The translations under genes were made by a program, and so were the position numbers. Below are positions 34,481-44,151 of a stretch of 64,000 nt of DNA, one piece after another (the first letter of the stretch is position 1; each line of letters starts with the position of its first letter). The DNA comes from Proales similis (taxonomy: Eukaryota; Rotifera; Eurotatoria; Ploima; Proalidae), in the NCBI GenBank assembly GCA_019059635.1, contig JAGVRJ010000001.1:1798001-1862000 (forward strand), given 5' to 3'. The notes beneath the pieces were generated by a model that was not told where the DNA came from, did not search any database, and saw only the letters and a program-made list of their open reading frames with translations.

Positions 34481-35590
34481 TTACCTCCAAGCTTCGCTGA
34501 AGGTGTTATAAACACTCGTGTCCGTCCGTCTGTCCGTCCGTCCAGACGATAACTCGAGAACGGAAAGTCGTATGCAACTCAAATTTTGCCTGTAGCATAG
34601 TCGCATCATAAGCTTGATTTCGCGAGGGAATGGGCTCGATCCGATCAAGTTCGTTTGAGTCGAATCTGGCACCCTGGGTTCGAAACCCCCCGGAATCAAA
34701 TTTTTTATAAATCATCCTATACACTCAAAATTTTGCATACAGCCTTGTTATGCAACGAGAATATCATATTTAAAAAAAAAATTTCAAAAAAAAAGGATTG
34801 GGCCCTTTTTTGGAAAGAAGAGTAAAAAGGGGGAAAATTAGAAGCTTGGAGGTCTGAAAACGATAGTTTTCAATCAAGCTGGCTGTAATTTTATCTATAA
34901 AAATTATGTGAGGCATGTTATCTTAATTCGCATAAAAGCATGGGTCAACACATGACCTACTCTCAAACTTCCATAATAAAAATACTCAATTTTTAACGGA
35001 CCTTTTCTTAGGGTTTAAGGGTTTAGGGTTTAGGGTTACCTCCAAGCTTCGCTGAAGGTGTTATAAACACTCGTGTCCGTCCGTCTGTCCGTCCGTCCAG
35101 ACGATAACTCGAGAACGGAAAGTCGTATGCAACTCAAATTTTGCCTGTAGCATAGTCGCATCATAAGCTTGATTTCGCGAGGGAATGGGCTCGATCCGAT
35201 CAAGTTCGTTTGAGTCGAATCTGGCACCCTGGGTTCGAAACCCCCCGGAATCAAATTTTTTATAAATCATCCTATACACTCAAAATTTTGCATACAGCCT
35301 TGTTATGCAACGAGAATATCATATTTAAAAAAAAAATTTCAAAAAAAAAGGATTGGGCCCTTTTTTGGAAAGAAGAGTAAAAAGGGGGAAAATTAGAAGC
35401 TTGGAGGTCTGAAAACGATAGTTTTCAATCAAGCTGGCTGTAATTTTATCTATAAAAATTATGTGAGGCATGTTATCTTAATTCGCATAAAAGCATGGGT
35501 CAACACATGACCTACTCTCAAACTTCCATAATAAAAATACTCAATTTTTAACGGACCTTTTCTTAGGGTTTAAGGGTTTAGGGTTTAGGG
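34481..35590 (+). repeat. perfect 555-bp tandem duplication, repeat family A
   Basis: Two head-to-tail copies (34481-35035 and 35036-35590), identical as far as I can read. Each starts ttacctccaagcttcgctga, runs through a short tccg/tctg microsatellite, cagacgataactcgagaacg, and a tRNA-like B box (ggttcgaaacc) about 200 bp in, and ends with tttagggtttaggg. Identity implies a recent duplication, or gene conversion. The 72-residue frames inside are by-products of the repeat. Confidence 0.9.
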
Positions 35591-36010
35591 TTACCTCCAA
35601 GCTTCGCTGAAGGTTACCTGCGCGCTTCACGCGAAGGTGTTAGAGGTACCCCTGGTGTCCGTCCGTCCGTCCGTCCGTCCGTCCGTCCGTCCGTCCAGAC
35701 GATAACTCGCGAACGCAAAGTCGGATGAAAATGAAACTTTGGCAATCGAGTGGAATCGAGTTTCCGCACTTGCTGCCAAAATTTGAGCCAAATCGGAGCA
35801 TGTTGAGTTTTGGCCCATTTTGGCGGTCAGGGTTCGAATCCCGGGGCGGCAAAATCGCACAACTTTTTTTTGGAGCATCAGAAGCTCACCAAATTTTGAG
35901 GGTGTTGTTGTTGGTGCAAAATATAAACACATGCAAGAATTTGGCCCAATCGGATCATTTTTGCAATTTTTGAATTTTGGAAGCGCGCAGTGCTGAAAAC
36001 GCAAGTTTTT
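35591..36010 (+). repeat. repeat family B, SINE-like, with tRNA B-box motif
   Basis: Shares its head with family A (gttacctccaagcttcgctg, tccg microsatellite, cagacgataactcgnGAACG) but differs further in. It contains gggttcgaatcccgg at about 35829, an exact Pol III B-box consensus with a potential T-arm stem. Two more copies lie in reverse orientation at 46440-46840 and 46855-47260. Its ends are not flanked by obvious target duplications. Confidence 0.75.
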
Positions 36011-37158
36011 TAATTTTAGAGAAGGAGTTAGGCTTTTGCCAGGTCAATAAAGGTTTTGACCTATTTAAACGGAGTAGGGCTAAGAATAACATTCGAGCAA
36101 AAATCCTCGACAGAAGGCCGTTTTTAGTGCTAGCAAGCTGAAACTTGTTTAAATGATAGAAGATGATATAGGACTCAGGGTGGAAACTTCGGTCGAGTAT
36201 AACTCGGCTGTTTCTTGTGCCAGCGAGCTGAAACTTTTTTTGATGATAGAGGAGACCCTGCTCTTCAAGAGAGAATGGGTGAAAAAAGTGCCAAACGATG
36301 CCGAGAGATGCCGTTCCAGAAAAACTCAAGTCCAGGGCAAAGGGTCTCAAGCTAGCCTTTTCGGCCTTCGTATCTCGGCTGTTTTTGGTGCCAGCGAGCC
36401 GAAACTTTTTTTGATGATAGAGGAGACCCTGCTCTTCAAGAGAGAATGGGTGAAAAAAGTGCCAAACGATGCCGAGAGATGCCGTTCCAGAAAAAACTCA
36501 AGTCCAGGGCAAAGGGTCTCAAGCTAGCCTTTTCGGCCTTCGTATCTCGGCTGTTTTTGGTGCCAGCGAGCCGAAACTTTTTTTGATGATAGAGGAGACC
36601 CTGCTCTTCAAGAGAGAATGGGTGAAAAAAGTGCCAAACGATGCCGAGAGATGCCGTTCCAGAAAAACTCAAGTCCAGGGCAAAGGGTCTCAAGCTAGCC
36701 TTTTCGGCCTTCGTATCTCGGCTGTTTTTGGTGCCAGCGAGCCGAAACTTTTTTGATGATAGAGGAGACCTGCTCTTCAAGAGAGAATGGGTGGAAAAAA
36801 AGTGCCAAACGATGCCGAGAGATGCCGTTCCAGAAAAACTCAAGTCCAGGGCAAAGGGTCTCAAGCTAGCCTTTTCGGCCTTCGTATCTCGGCTGTTTTT
36901 GGTGCCAGCGAGCCGAAACTTTTTTTGATGATAGAGGAGACCCTGCTCTTCAAGAGAGAATGGGTGAAAAAAGTGCCAAACGATGCCGAGAGATGCCGTT
37001 CCAGAAAAACTCAAGTCCAGGGCAAAGGGTCTCAAGCTAGCCTTTTCGGCCTTCGTATCTCGGCTGTTTTTGGTGCCAGCGAGCCGAAACTTTTTTTGAT
37101 GATAGAGGAGACCCTGCTCTTCAAGAGAGAATGGGTGAAAAAAGTGCCAAACGATGCC
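36011..37158 (+). repeat. 171-bp tandem satellite, six copies
   Basis: Units start tgatgatagaggagaccctg at 36241, 36412, 36584, 36754, 36926 and 37097, a period of 170-172 bp. A diverged first copy lies at about 36130-36240. Copies differ by a few single-base indels. The sixth is cut at 37158 by the LTR of the retroelement. A related diverged piece in reverse orientation is at 47270-47390. The reading frames across this array are repeat artefacts. Confidence 0.9.
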
Positions 37159-37510
37159 TGTTACGCTGGGAATCGTACTGTCAGAGATGGTTGATCGTGT
37201 TCTAGGATCTTTATTGAGCTAACCAAACTAAGTTCGAAATAAACTAAGAACCACAGTTCTATTTATACTAATGGTTGTGTAAGCTCACATGCTCATGCAA
37301 CGTGAGTCTTATGTAAGAAGCATGTTATCTCAACGTGATGTCTGAGTGATAAGCGCGTGCCTTATTGCGCAGTTGTAATTACGCAATTACTATCATGCCC
37401 TGGGCGCATGATATCCAAAGCTGAAGTTAGTTTTGCCAGGTGCAGCTGGTGCACTTGGTAAGTTAATTCTGCTTCGGCTGTCCAGATCCGATTCTGGCCA
37501 TCCTGTGACA
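37159..37510 (-). repeat. 3' LTR of the gypsy element
   Basis: 352 bp, identical by eye to the other LTR. On its left it interrupts the sixth satellite unit. The last 38 codons and stop of the polyprotein lie inside it. Confidence 0.92.
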
Positions 37511-40500
37511 ATACTCCGCGGGCTAAATGAAGCGTCCCGCTGAATGTCCTTACTCACAGCTTGTTCTATGAGCCTTGAAGTCACAGGGTCCAATGGTTGC
37601 ATCATCATGCTGTTTGAACTTGTGCTTTTCCTTAAGCGACGAAGACAAACATTGATTAATCCGTGTTTAATAAAACACCACGCGCATCCTATCACGCTTA
37701 ACATGATCACTATGCTGATAAGGGTGATGACGATCCGTCCTCTCCAAAGGTCAATCACTCCTTCCGCTTTGTTTTCAAGAATGTCCACTTGACTTTTGAT
37801 AGTTTCCAGGATTGTCAACTTTGATGAAAATCCATCGTTTCTTGTCAACGCATCCTCTATTTCACGTAGATCTTCTTTGTGGGCCATCTCAATCTCATTA
37901 AGAACCATGTTGACGTCCGTCAGTTGCTTAAAGTGGTCGAAGTTGACGTCCTGTGCTGCGGTCATGATTCGTCTTGTTAGCGATTGAAGATCTGTGTTCG
38001 TGAAATTTCTTATTATGGAAACAATTCCTTTTTCCATTTTGACAAGCAGTTTTTCGCGCTTGAACTGCCGATAGACCGTCTGAAGGCATGGGCCGCTTCG
38101 ATCAGGTCTGATGATGTTGCTTGTCGTCAAGTATCCGGGGTACAACTTTGCTCCGCTTTCAAACTTGATTATCATGTCATGTGAACATACCTGTTCATTA
38201 AAGTTATCCACATTCTCAATTATGATTTTATCCACTTTAGTGCAATGCGGAACGAATACTCCTCCGCCGAAAGTATATAGGATCGTTTCTCCTCCACTTC
38301 CATTGATTGTGATGTATTCGTCGTTCGCCATTTTGAAAGCATTTAGTGTCCTTCGTAGGTTTTCACAAAACTCATTTTGAATTGCTTTGTACCTAATGAT
38401 TTCTTCAACACGAATTCCATCGCTCTCTACGAGTAGTAGTTCGTGCAATCCTGTGAGGTCTGTTTGCTCACTAGCGTTTCTAAGCGTTACTGCTTTACTG
38501 TCTTCTGTGATAACTACTCCTTCGTTCGTTTCCCACATGGCACCAAGGTTATGGCATCCATGTTTGTGTTCCTTTGTTATGACAAAGGCGTGTTTACTTT
38601 GCCTACTATACTTGATTTTGTCAGATTGAACCATCTGGGTCTCTTTCTTCACAAATAGATATGGGCAATCGTTGATGATCGTCTCGTCCCAAAGCACGAT
38701 GCTTTCTTTAAGCTGACAACTTAAGTCAACTGCCTTACATTCGCTGTTGAAGACGTTATGGGTTCTAGTCTTTGCTGCCACAAGTCTTGGGGAAACCGAA
38801 CATCTGAGTCCTTCAAAACTCATTGTCTGAAGATAGCGATATTCCGTTTGGGGTGTTCCGTTAAAGAAACACGATTCTTGATCACAATTCATCTTGTTGT
38901 GTCCGCACATCTTTGTAAGTCTCATCACAGTGCATTGATTCCTATCGAGTTTAATATTCTCAATTTTAACCTTTTTCTCTTTTGCTCCAAATAGGTTCAT
39001 GCTTGTTTCCAGTAAAATTCTATCCATACGACATTCATATCCTTTTCCATAAACTTGGTTTACTAGCTGGAGAAGAACGTATATATCCGGGCTTGTTCTT
39101 GTCAACTCTTGACCACTTCCTGTGTTCAACTGCTCACACATTGATTCCGTGTCGATTGTCTCCAAGTAACCTTCATGTTCCGAGCTACAGAATTTGAAGT
39201 TACCTTCAACTGTCACCATGAATACTGGTTTCACTAGAAGTGTCAAGAAGATCATTAACACTGTCAATAGATTCAGTTGTTTTCCTCTTTTAGCCAGTTT
39301 CTTCTTCTTCCAGTAGTTTTGAATTGTTTTAGGGTCATCAAAATTACTTGCCTTTTCCCATGTATTGTCTTTTTCCGCATAGCCTTTCCATTTTACTTCA
39401 TATTCGTAATATCTTTTCTGCCTATTCCAGCGATGATTAACTATTTTTTCAACTTCATAGCTAGGGCTTTCTTTGGCTAGGTCATCAGGTTCGTCTGATT
39501 CTCCTACGACCTTAAGCTTATTACGCGGGAAACTTCCGTTTACCAGTTCTCCGAGGCTATCTTCTAGAATATAGTTGCCTCCTTCAGCCTGCCTGCTGAT
39601 TTTAAATGGACCAGTGTATCTTGGCTCCAATTTGGATCTAAGGCCATCTCTTTTGAGAAAGACCTCGTTGCCTTTCGCTATGCTTTTAGTGTCTTGGGCA
39701 TTCCTATTGTCCTGAATCACCTCTTGTTTGTCCTTTGCGACTTCTGTTGATTCCAAGGCTAAGGGTCTTGAAATGCTGATTAGTTCTTTCAGCTCCTTTG
39801 ATCTGTTTTCTAGGGCGTTCTCGTCCTTAATATCGCATTCGGTCCAGTCTCCGAATTTATTCATCTTGACTCCAAACAATACAAAGTAAGGGTCCATTCC
39901 GGTGCTGCTGTGAATCCTTGTTCTATATGAAAGTAGAACAAATGGAATCCAGCTTGGCCAATCCATTGGATTATCTCTCGCAAACTTTGCTATCGTGTTG
40001 GAAAGGATCGCGTTGAACCTTTCCGTCTGACCATTGGTTCTAGGGTGGTATGCTGAGGTTACCCTATGCTCCACGCCTGTCACTTCAAGCAGTGAGTTCA
40101 CTATTTCATTATTGAACTCTGTACCTTGGTCACTTAAGATTCTTTTCGGGGGACCAAACAAACAGATGTATTCAAAGAGATGTTCCGCTATCTCTTGAGC
40201 CGATTTGGATTTTATCGGTTTAGCGTACGGGAACTTGGACAGGTGGTCTGTGAATACAACAATGCCAACGTACCCTTCTGGAGACTCCGGAAATCCAAAG
40301 GTAAGGTCGATCCCTAAGGTGTCGAAGACTTTCTCCGTTTCTCGAAGTGCTCTTGCTGGGTTCTCGTAAGTTTTCCCTGGGTTGAATTCATTGCATACCC
40401 GACATCTTTGAATAAATCGGTGAGTGTCGTGTATCATGGTCTTCCAGTAATATTCCTCTTGTATCCTCTTTACAGTACTGTCCGTTGCGAAATGTCCTGT

Positions 40501-43500
40501 CGCATGTGCTTTCTCGATAATGTCCGTTCTCTCTTTCTTTTCTGGCCATATCACCCAAGGTGATTCCGGGTTTCTTCTGTACTTCAAGAGTTTGTCTTCC
40601 AGCTTGAATTTCTCAAGTCGTCGGTCCAACCTTTTCAATTGAGTTTTAGGTAGACCAGGTAAATTTTTACCATTTTTTAGTCTATAAAGGAGCGCTTCGT
40701 CCTCGGTTGGGTCAACAAGCTTAGTTGACGCATCCATCAAGTTGATATCCTCTTCAACTCGTTCATCTCTTGGCGGTCTACTCAATGTGTCTGCATTACG
40801 ATGTATCAAGCCTTCTCGATGGATGATATCGAAGTCGTAGCTCTGCAGGTATATCGACCATCTTGCTAGCTTTGCTGTTGGTTCTTTAATCTTTAAGAGC
40901 CAGGTAAGCGCCGAATGATCCGTTATGATCGTAAACTTTGTTCCGTATAGGTAGTCTCTGAACTGCTTCACAGCCCATACTACCGCTAAGCATTCCTTTT
41001 CCGTAATGCCGTAGTTAAGTTCGGCTCCTTTCAGGGTTCTGCTCGCATATGCCACCGTGTACTCCATATTCTTTTCATCCTTTTGAGCTAAAACAGCTCC
41101 CATTGCATATCCTGACGCATCTGTGTATAAAAAGAATTTGCTTCCGAAATCCGGATGTCTTAACACTGGGTAACTTGTAAGCGCTTTCTTTAGCTCTTTA
41201 AAAGCTTCTTCTTGCTCATCTTTCCATTCAAACTTCTCTCCCTTTTTCAGAAGTTTGGTGAGCGGGTAAGTAATCCGTGCGAAATCCTTGATAAATCGCC
41301 GGTTGTAGTTTCCAATTCCGAGCAACTCCATAATTTGCTTCGGGTTCCTTGGCCTTTCGCGTTTCTCGATTGCTTCTACCTTTTTTGGGTCCATCATGAC
41401 TCCGTTTCGACCAATGCGAAAGCCAAGCAGTTCCACTTCCTCTTGGAACCACGAACATTTCTCTATGTTCAAGGTAAGATTCGCTTTACCTATGATTTCC
41501 ATGGCTTCTTTCACGTGTCGCACATGATCCTCAAATGTCCTCGAATGGATCGTGATGTCGTCCAGGTACACCTCTATAAACTCTTTTCCTCTGAACAGCT
41601 GCTGCATTACCTTATTGAAATGCGCAGGTGCATTCTTCAATCCGAACGGCATCCTCTTGAACTGGTACAATCCTTTCTTCGTTCCAAAGGCTGTATACTT
41701 CCTAGAGGTCTTCTCTACCTCTATTTGCCAGTAGCCACTTTTAAGATCCAGTGTCGTGAACCACTGTGATCCGGCCATGTTGTCGAAGATATCGTTGACC
41801 TTCATCATCATACTCTTTTCCGTTTTGGTATCCTTGTTGAGCTGCCTGTAATCCACCACAAGTCTCTTCACTTTCATTAGCTGCTCAGGATCCCTCATTT
41901 GTTCCTTGTCCAGGTTCTTATAACCTTTCTTGTTTACAAGGAACGCAGGCGAGGAATACTCCGATTCCGACGGCTCAATTATATCCGCCTCTAGCATGTC
42001 CTGAATAATCCTTTCCAAGACTTGTTCCTCCGCCTTTGCCATAGTGTACGGTCTCGCGAAGCACGGTTTGCTTCCTTCCGTCACCTCAATCCGGTGGGCC
42101 TGCAGCCTAGCCAACTTAAGCTGCTTAATATCCTTTGGCACTAACCTTTTTACGGCAGGGACCACCTCTTTGTGGAACCTCTTCTCCTCATTTGCCGTTA
42201 GGTTTTCAGGTAAAATCAGTTTACCGTCGGTCTCCCATTCCATTTCAGGATCCACATCATCACTATCTGGCACCACCTCCGTTATAAGGATCTCCTCATC
42301 CTTATCCGCGTCGGCCTCATACTCATAGTATCGTTCCGGTCCGATCCTTATCGCAGACTTCGTCTCCGCAAACCAATCTGTTCCAAGAATGATTTGTCTC
42401 TTGCCGTCGCTGAGTACTTCAAACTCAATATCCGCTGCTACGCCGCATACCTCCGTTGGTATCGGCTCGGTCCTTCCTACTGCTGGGATTCTCCTACCAT
42501 CCACCTGTGTGATAATGGTATCCGAGGAATTCAACTTGAATCCTCTCTTGCTGATCATTTCCATTGGTAAGGCTGATATTGACGCTCCTGAGTCAAGGAT
42601 CACGTCGTATTCCACTCCTCCAATCTTTCCACGGACCTTAGTGACGCCGTTGCGCACTCCACTCTTCTGACATGCCATAATACTCTTCTTGGTATCCTTC
42701 TGGCCTTTTGTCTTGCTCCAGCAGTCCTTCATCATGTGTCCGGCCTTTCCACATCCGTAACACTTTACCTCTTTTCCTAGGTTTTGCTTCTTGGGATACT
42801 TCTCTTTCCCATCCTTTGCTCTATTCCAATTTGATCGGGCCTTCTTGACATAGTTTACCTCCGCACTGTAAACTGTCCTTGCTCTCCGGAAATTCGCGTC
42901 GTAGGTCAACGCCACTCTGAACGCATCATTCACCCCTGGTGGGTTTGCCTTTGCGATCTCGAACTGAATCGCATCCGGGAGCTTACACTTAAAATTGTAG
43001 ATCAGGTCGTTTTGTGACATGTCGTCCACCTGACTTGCGATTCTCTGAAATCGCGCTATGAAATCCGTTAGATTTCCGTTGAACTTCAGTTCGGCTAACT
43101 CTCTACGAGCCTTGAAAGCGAACTCAGGGATATCAAAGTGTGCCACCAATGCTCTCTTTAGATCATCCCAGGTTGCTTCCGATTTCTGCTGAACTAGCCT
43201 CGCGTAGGTCTCCAGTGCCGCGTCTCTAAGGAACGGTTGAACTGCAACTCTCATTTCCTTACCGCTATTGTAGTTTTGCACTGACAACGCTGACTCCATC
43301 ATTATGATCCAACGCCGTAAGTTTTCTCCGGGACTACCGCTGTACTTCGGGTTGTTCTGGTCCAGACCTTTAAATTCCCTTGGTCTTGCAACCTGGATCG
43401 CTGGCTGACCTTGGCTCGTCACTGATGTCTGCCCTTGAGCTTTCGCTTGCAGGGATTGCATTGTCTGCTTCCTCCTGTTGACTTCAATCTGTGCCGTGTC

Positions 43501-43704
43501 CATGATCAACTTCACCAGCTCTTTCACGCCTCCTTGGGCTGGGGCCTTGTCCACTTCGTTTTGGACAGCCTCCTCAAACTGCGACGGGGTCACCTGGATT
43601 CCTCCAATATAATAGCCTATCTCTGCCGCTTGGCCGAGAGCTATCTCCGCGAGCGTCTCCTTCTTGAGCTCCATCAGTATCTTCGGGCTGTAGATCTTCT
43701 CCAT
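37393..43704 (-). CDS. gag-pol-env-like fused polyprotein of the gypsy element
   Basis: One frame of 2103 residues. Gag with a CCHC zinc knuckle at 315-328 (CYGCGKAGHMMKDC); aspartic protease at 371 (DSGA); reverse transcriptase with YLDD at 713-716; RNase H from about 855 (TDAS); integrase with HHCC zinc site (about 1066-1104) and D1133, D1192, E1228; a GPF module; a chromodomain at about 1416-1466 (YEVEKIVNHR ... EYEVKWKGY ... NTWE). A hydrophobic segment at about 1477-1496 then opens a Cys-rich region of roughly 500 residues, with a final membrane helix at about 1987-2010 and a cytoplasmic tail. This last part looks like an envelope glycoprotein, but I cannot assign it to a known viral class. 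No stop, frameshift or obvious gag-pol junction separates the parts, so maturation must rely on proteolysis, or on splicing for the envelope. Confidence 0.92.
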   Translation of the reverse strand: MEKIYSPKILMELKKETLAEIALGQAAEIGYYIGGIQVTPSQFEEAVQNEVDKAPAQGGVKELVKLIMDTAQIEVNRRKQTMQSLQAKAQGQTSVTSQGQPAIQVARPREFKGLDQNNPKYSGSPGENLRRWIIMMESALSVQNYNSGKEMRVAVQPFLRDAALETYARLVQQKSEATWDDLKRALVAHFDIPEFAFKARRELAELKFNGNLTDFIARFQRIASQVDDMSQNDLIYNFKCKLPDAIQFEIAKANPPGVNDAFRVALTYDANFRRARTVYSAEVNYVKKARSNWNRAKDGKEKYPKKQNLGKEVKCYGCGKAGHMMKDCWSKTKGQKDTKKSIMACQKSGVRNGVTKVRGKIGGVEYDVILDSGASISALPMEMISKRGFKLNSSDTIITQVDGRRIPAVGRTEPIPTEVCGVAADIEFEVLSDGKRQIILGTDWFAETKSAIRIGPERYYEYEADADKDEEILITEVVPDSDDVDPEMEWETDGKLILPENLTANEEKRFHKEVVPAVKRLVPKDIKQLKLARLQAHRIEVTEGSKPCFARPYTMAKAEEQVLERIIQDMLEADIIEPSESEYSSPAFLVNKKGYKNLDKEQMRDPEQLMKVKRLVVDYRQLNKDTKTEKSMMMKVNDIFDNMAGSQWFTTLDLKSGYWQIEVEKTSRKYTAFGTKKGLYQFKRMPFGLKNAPAHFNKVMQQLFRGKEFIEVYLDDITIHSRTFEDHVRHVKEAMEIIGKANLTLNIEKCSWFQEEVELLGFRIGRNGVMMDPKKVEAIEKRERPRNPKQIMELLGIGNYNRRFIKDFARITYPLTKLLKKGEKFEWKDEQEEAFKELKKALTSYPVLRHPDFGSKFFLYTDASGYAMGAVLAQKDEKNMEYTVAYASRTLKGAELNYGITEKECLAVVWAVKQFRDYLYGTKFTIITDHSALTWLLKIKEPTAKLARWSIYLQSYDFDIIHREGLIHRNADTLSRPPRDERVEEDINLMDASTKLVDPTEDEALLYRLKNGKNLPGLPKTQLKRLDRRLEKFKLEDKLLKYRRNPESPWVIWPEKKERTDIIEKAHATGHFATDSTVKRIQEEYYWKTMIHDTHRFIQRCRVCNEFNPGKTYENPARALRETEKVFDTLGIDLTFGFPESPEGYVGIVVFTDHLSKFPYAKPIKSKSAQEIAEHLFEYICLFGPPKRILSDQGTEFNNEIVNSLLEVTGVEHRVTSAYHPRTNGQTERFNAILSNTIAKFARDNPMDWPSWIPFVLLSYRTRIHSSTGMDPYFVLFGVKMNKFGDWTECDIKDENALENRSKELKELISISRPLALESTEVAKDKQEVIQDNRNAQDTKSIAKGNEVFLKRDGLRSKLEPRYTGPFKISRQAEGGNYILEDSLGELVNGSFPRNKLKVVGESDEPDDLAKESPSYEVEKIVNHRWNRQKRYYEYEVKWKGYAEKDNTWEKASNFDDPKTIQNYWKKKKLAKRGKQLNLLTVLMIFLTLLVKPVFMVTVEGNFKFCSSEHEGYLETIDTESMCEQLNTGSGQELTRTSPDIYVLLQLVNQVYGKGYECRMDRILLETSMNLFGAKEKKVKIENIKLDRNQCTVMRLTKMCGHNKMNCDQESCFFNGTPQTEYRYLQTMSFEGLRCSVSPRLVAAKTRTHNVFNSECKAVDLSCQLKESIVLWDETIINDCPYLFVKKETQMVQSDKIKYSRQSKHAFVITKEHKHGCHNLGAMWETNEGVVITEDSKAVTLRNASEQTDLTGLHELLLVESDGIRVEEIIRYKAIQNEFCENLRRTLNAFKMANDEYITINGSGGETILYTFGGGVFVPHCTKVDKIIIENVDNFNEQVCSHDMIIKFESGAKLYPGYLTTSNIIRPDRSGPCLQTVYRQFKREKLLVKMEKGIVSIIRNFTNTDLQSLTRRIMTAAQDVNFDHFKQLTDVNMVLNEIEMAHKEDLREIEDALTRNDGFSSKLTILETIKSQVDILENKAEGVIDLWRGRIVITLISIVIMLSVIGCAWCFIKHGLINVCLRRLRKSTSSNSMMMQPLDPVTSRLIEQAVSKDIQRDASFSPRSIVTGWPESDLDSRSRINLPSAPAAPGKTNFSFGYHAPRA

Positions 43705-43712
43705 TGTATGTC

Positions 43713-43722
43713 GCTGCTACCA
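43713..43722 (-). other. primer-binding site, initiator tRNA-Met type
   Basis: Element-sense tggtagcag, two bases after the LTR, equals the start of the complement of animal initiator tRNA-Met 3' ends (TGGTAGCAGAGG). Nine bases match before divergence. Confidence 0.65.
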
Positions 43723-43724
43723 AT

Positions 43725-44076
43725 TGTTACGCTGGGAATCGTACTGTCAGAGATGGTTGATCGTGTTCTAGGATCTTTATTGAGCTAACCAAACTAAGTT
43801 CGAAATAAACTAAGAACCACAGTTCTATTTATACTAATGGTTGTGTAAGCTCACATGCTCATGCAACGTGAGTCTTATGTAAGAAGCATGTTATCTCAAC
43901 GTGATGTCTGAGTGATAAGCGCGTGCCTTATTGCGCAGTTGTAATTACGCAATTACTATCATGCCCTGGGCGCATGATATCCAAAGCTGAAGTTAGTTTT
44001 GCCAGGTGCAGCTGGTGCACTTGGTAAGTTAATTCTGCTTCGGCTGTCCAGATCCGATTCTGGCCATCCTGTGACA
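43725..44076 (-). repeat. 5' LTR of the gypsy element
   Basis: 352 bp, matching 37159-37510. It should contain the promoter. The polyprotein ATG lies only 21 bp inside the element, so the leader is extremely short and overlaps the primer-binding region. Confidence 0.92.
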
Positions 44077-44150
44077 GATTTTTTCGAAAACGCTCGAAAA
44101 GCGTGAAATCGTCGGGAAAATCATCGAGATAACCTAAAACCTAAACCTAA
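44077..44150 (-). repeat. inverted copy of the 34.2-34.4 kb block
   Basis: Begins gattttttcgaaaacgctcg and runs to cctaaaacctaaacctaa. It is the reverse complement of about 34322-34391, on the opposite side of the retroelement. Confidence 0.8.
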
Positions 44151-44151
44151 G

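Larger units (their letters stand above)
37159..44076 (-). mobile_element. Ty3/gypsy chromodomain LTR retroelement with envelope-like region
   Basis: A full-length element read on the minus strand. It has two 352-bp LTRs (37159-37510 and 43725-44076) that look identical and carry TG...CA ends. Just inside the 5' LTR (element sense), after two bases, is tggtagcag, which matches the 3' end of initiator tRNA-Met as primer-binding site. A single ORF of 2103 codons fills the interior. No clear polypurine tract precedes the 3' LTR (element sense ends cgcggagtat). The flanks atgcc and gattt do not match, so there is no visible target-site duplication. Identical LTRs and an unbroken frame suggest a very recent insertion. 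Confidence 0.93.

Noticed and set aside
34481-35280. Repeated 72-codon minus-strand frames with RTDRRTD
   Set aside because: Produced by the tccg/tctg microsatellite inside repeat family A and present only as repeat copies.
35820-35850. A true tRNA gene at the ggttcgaatcc motif
   Set aside because: No acceptor stem, anticodon arm or A box could be found around it; kept as a tRNA-like motif within a repeat.
35627-36004. Frames with DGRTDGRTDG
   Set aside because: Translation of the tccg microsatellite in family B; no protein family and no independent conservation.
36241-37158. Possible CRISPR array
   Set aside because: Units are contiguous 171-bp satellite copies without unique spacers, in a eukaryotic genome.
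36153-37194. Frames of 95-199 codons across 36.1-37.2 kb on both strands
   Set aside because: Open only because the 171-bp unit is a multiple of three and lacks stops; indels shift the frame between copies.
41212-41769. 185-codon + strand frame inside the gypsy element
   Set aside because: Antisense shadow of the reverse transcriptase region.
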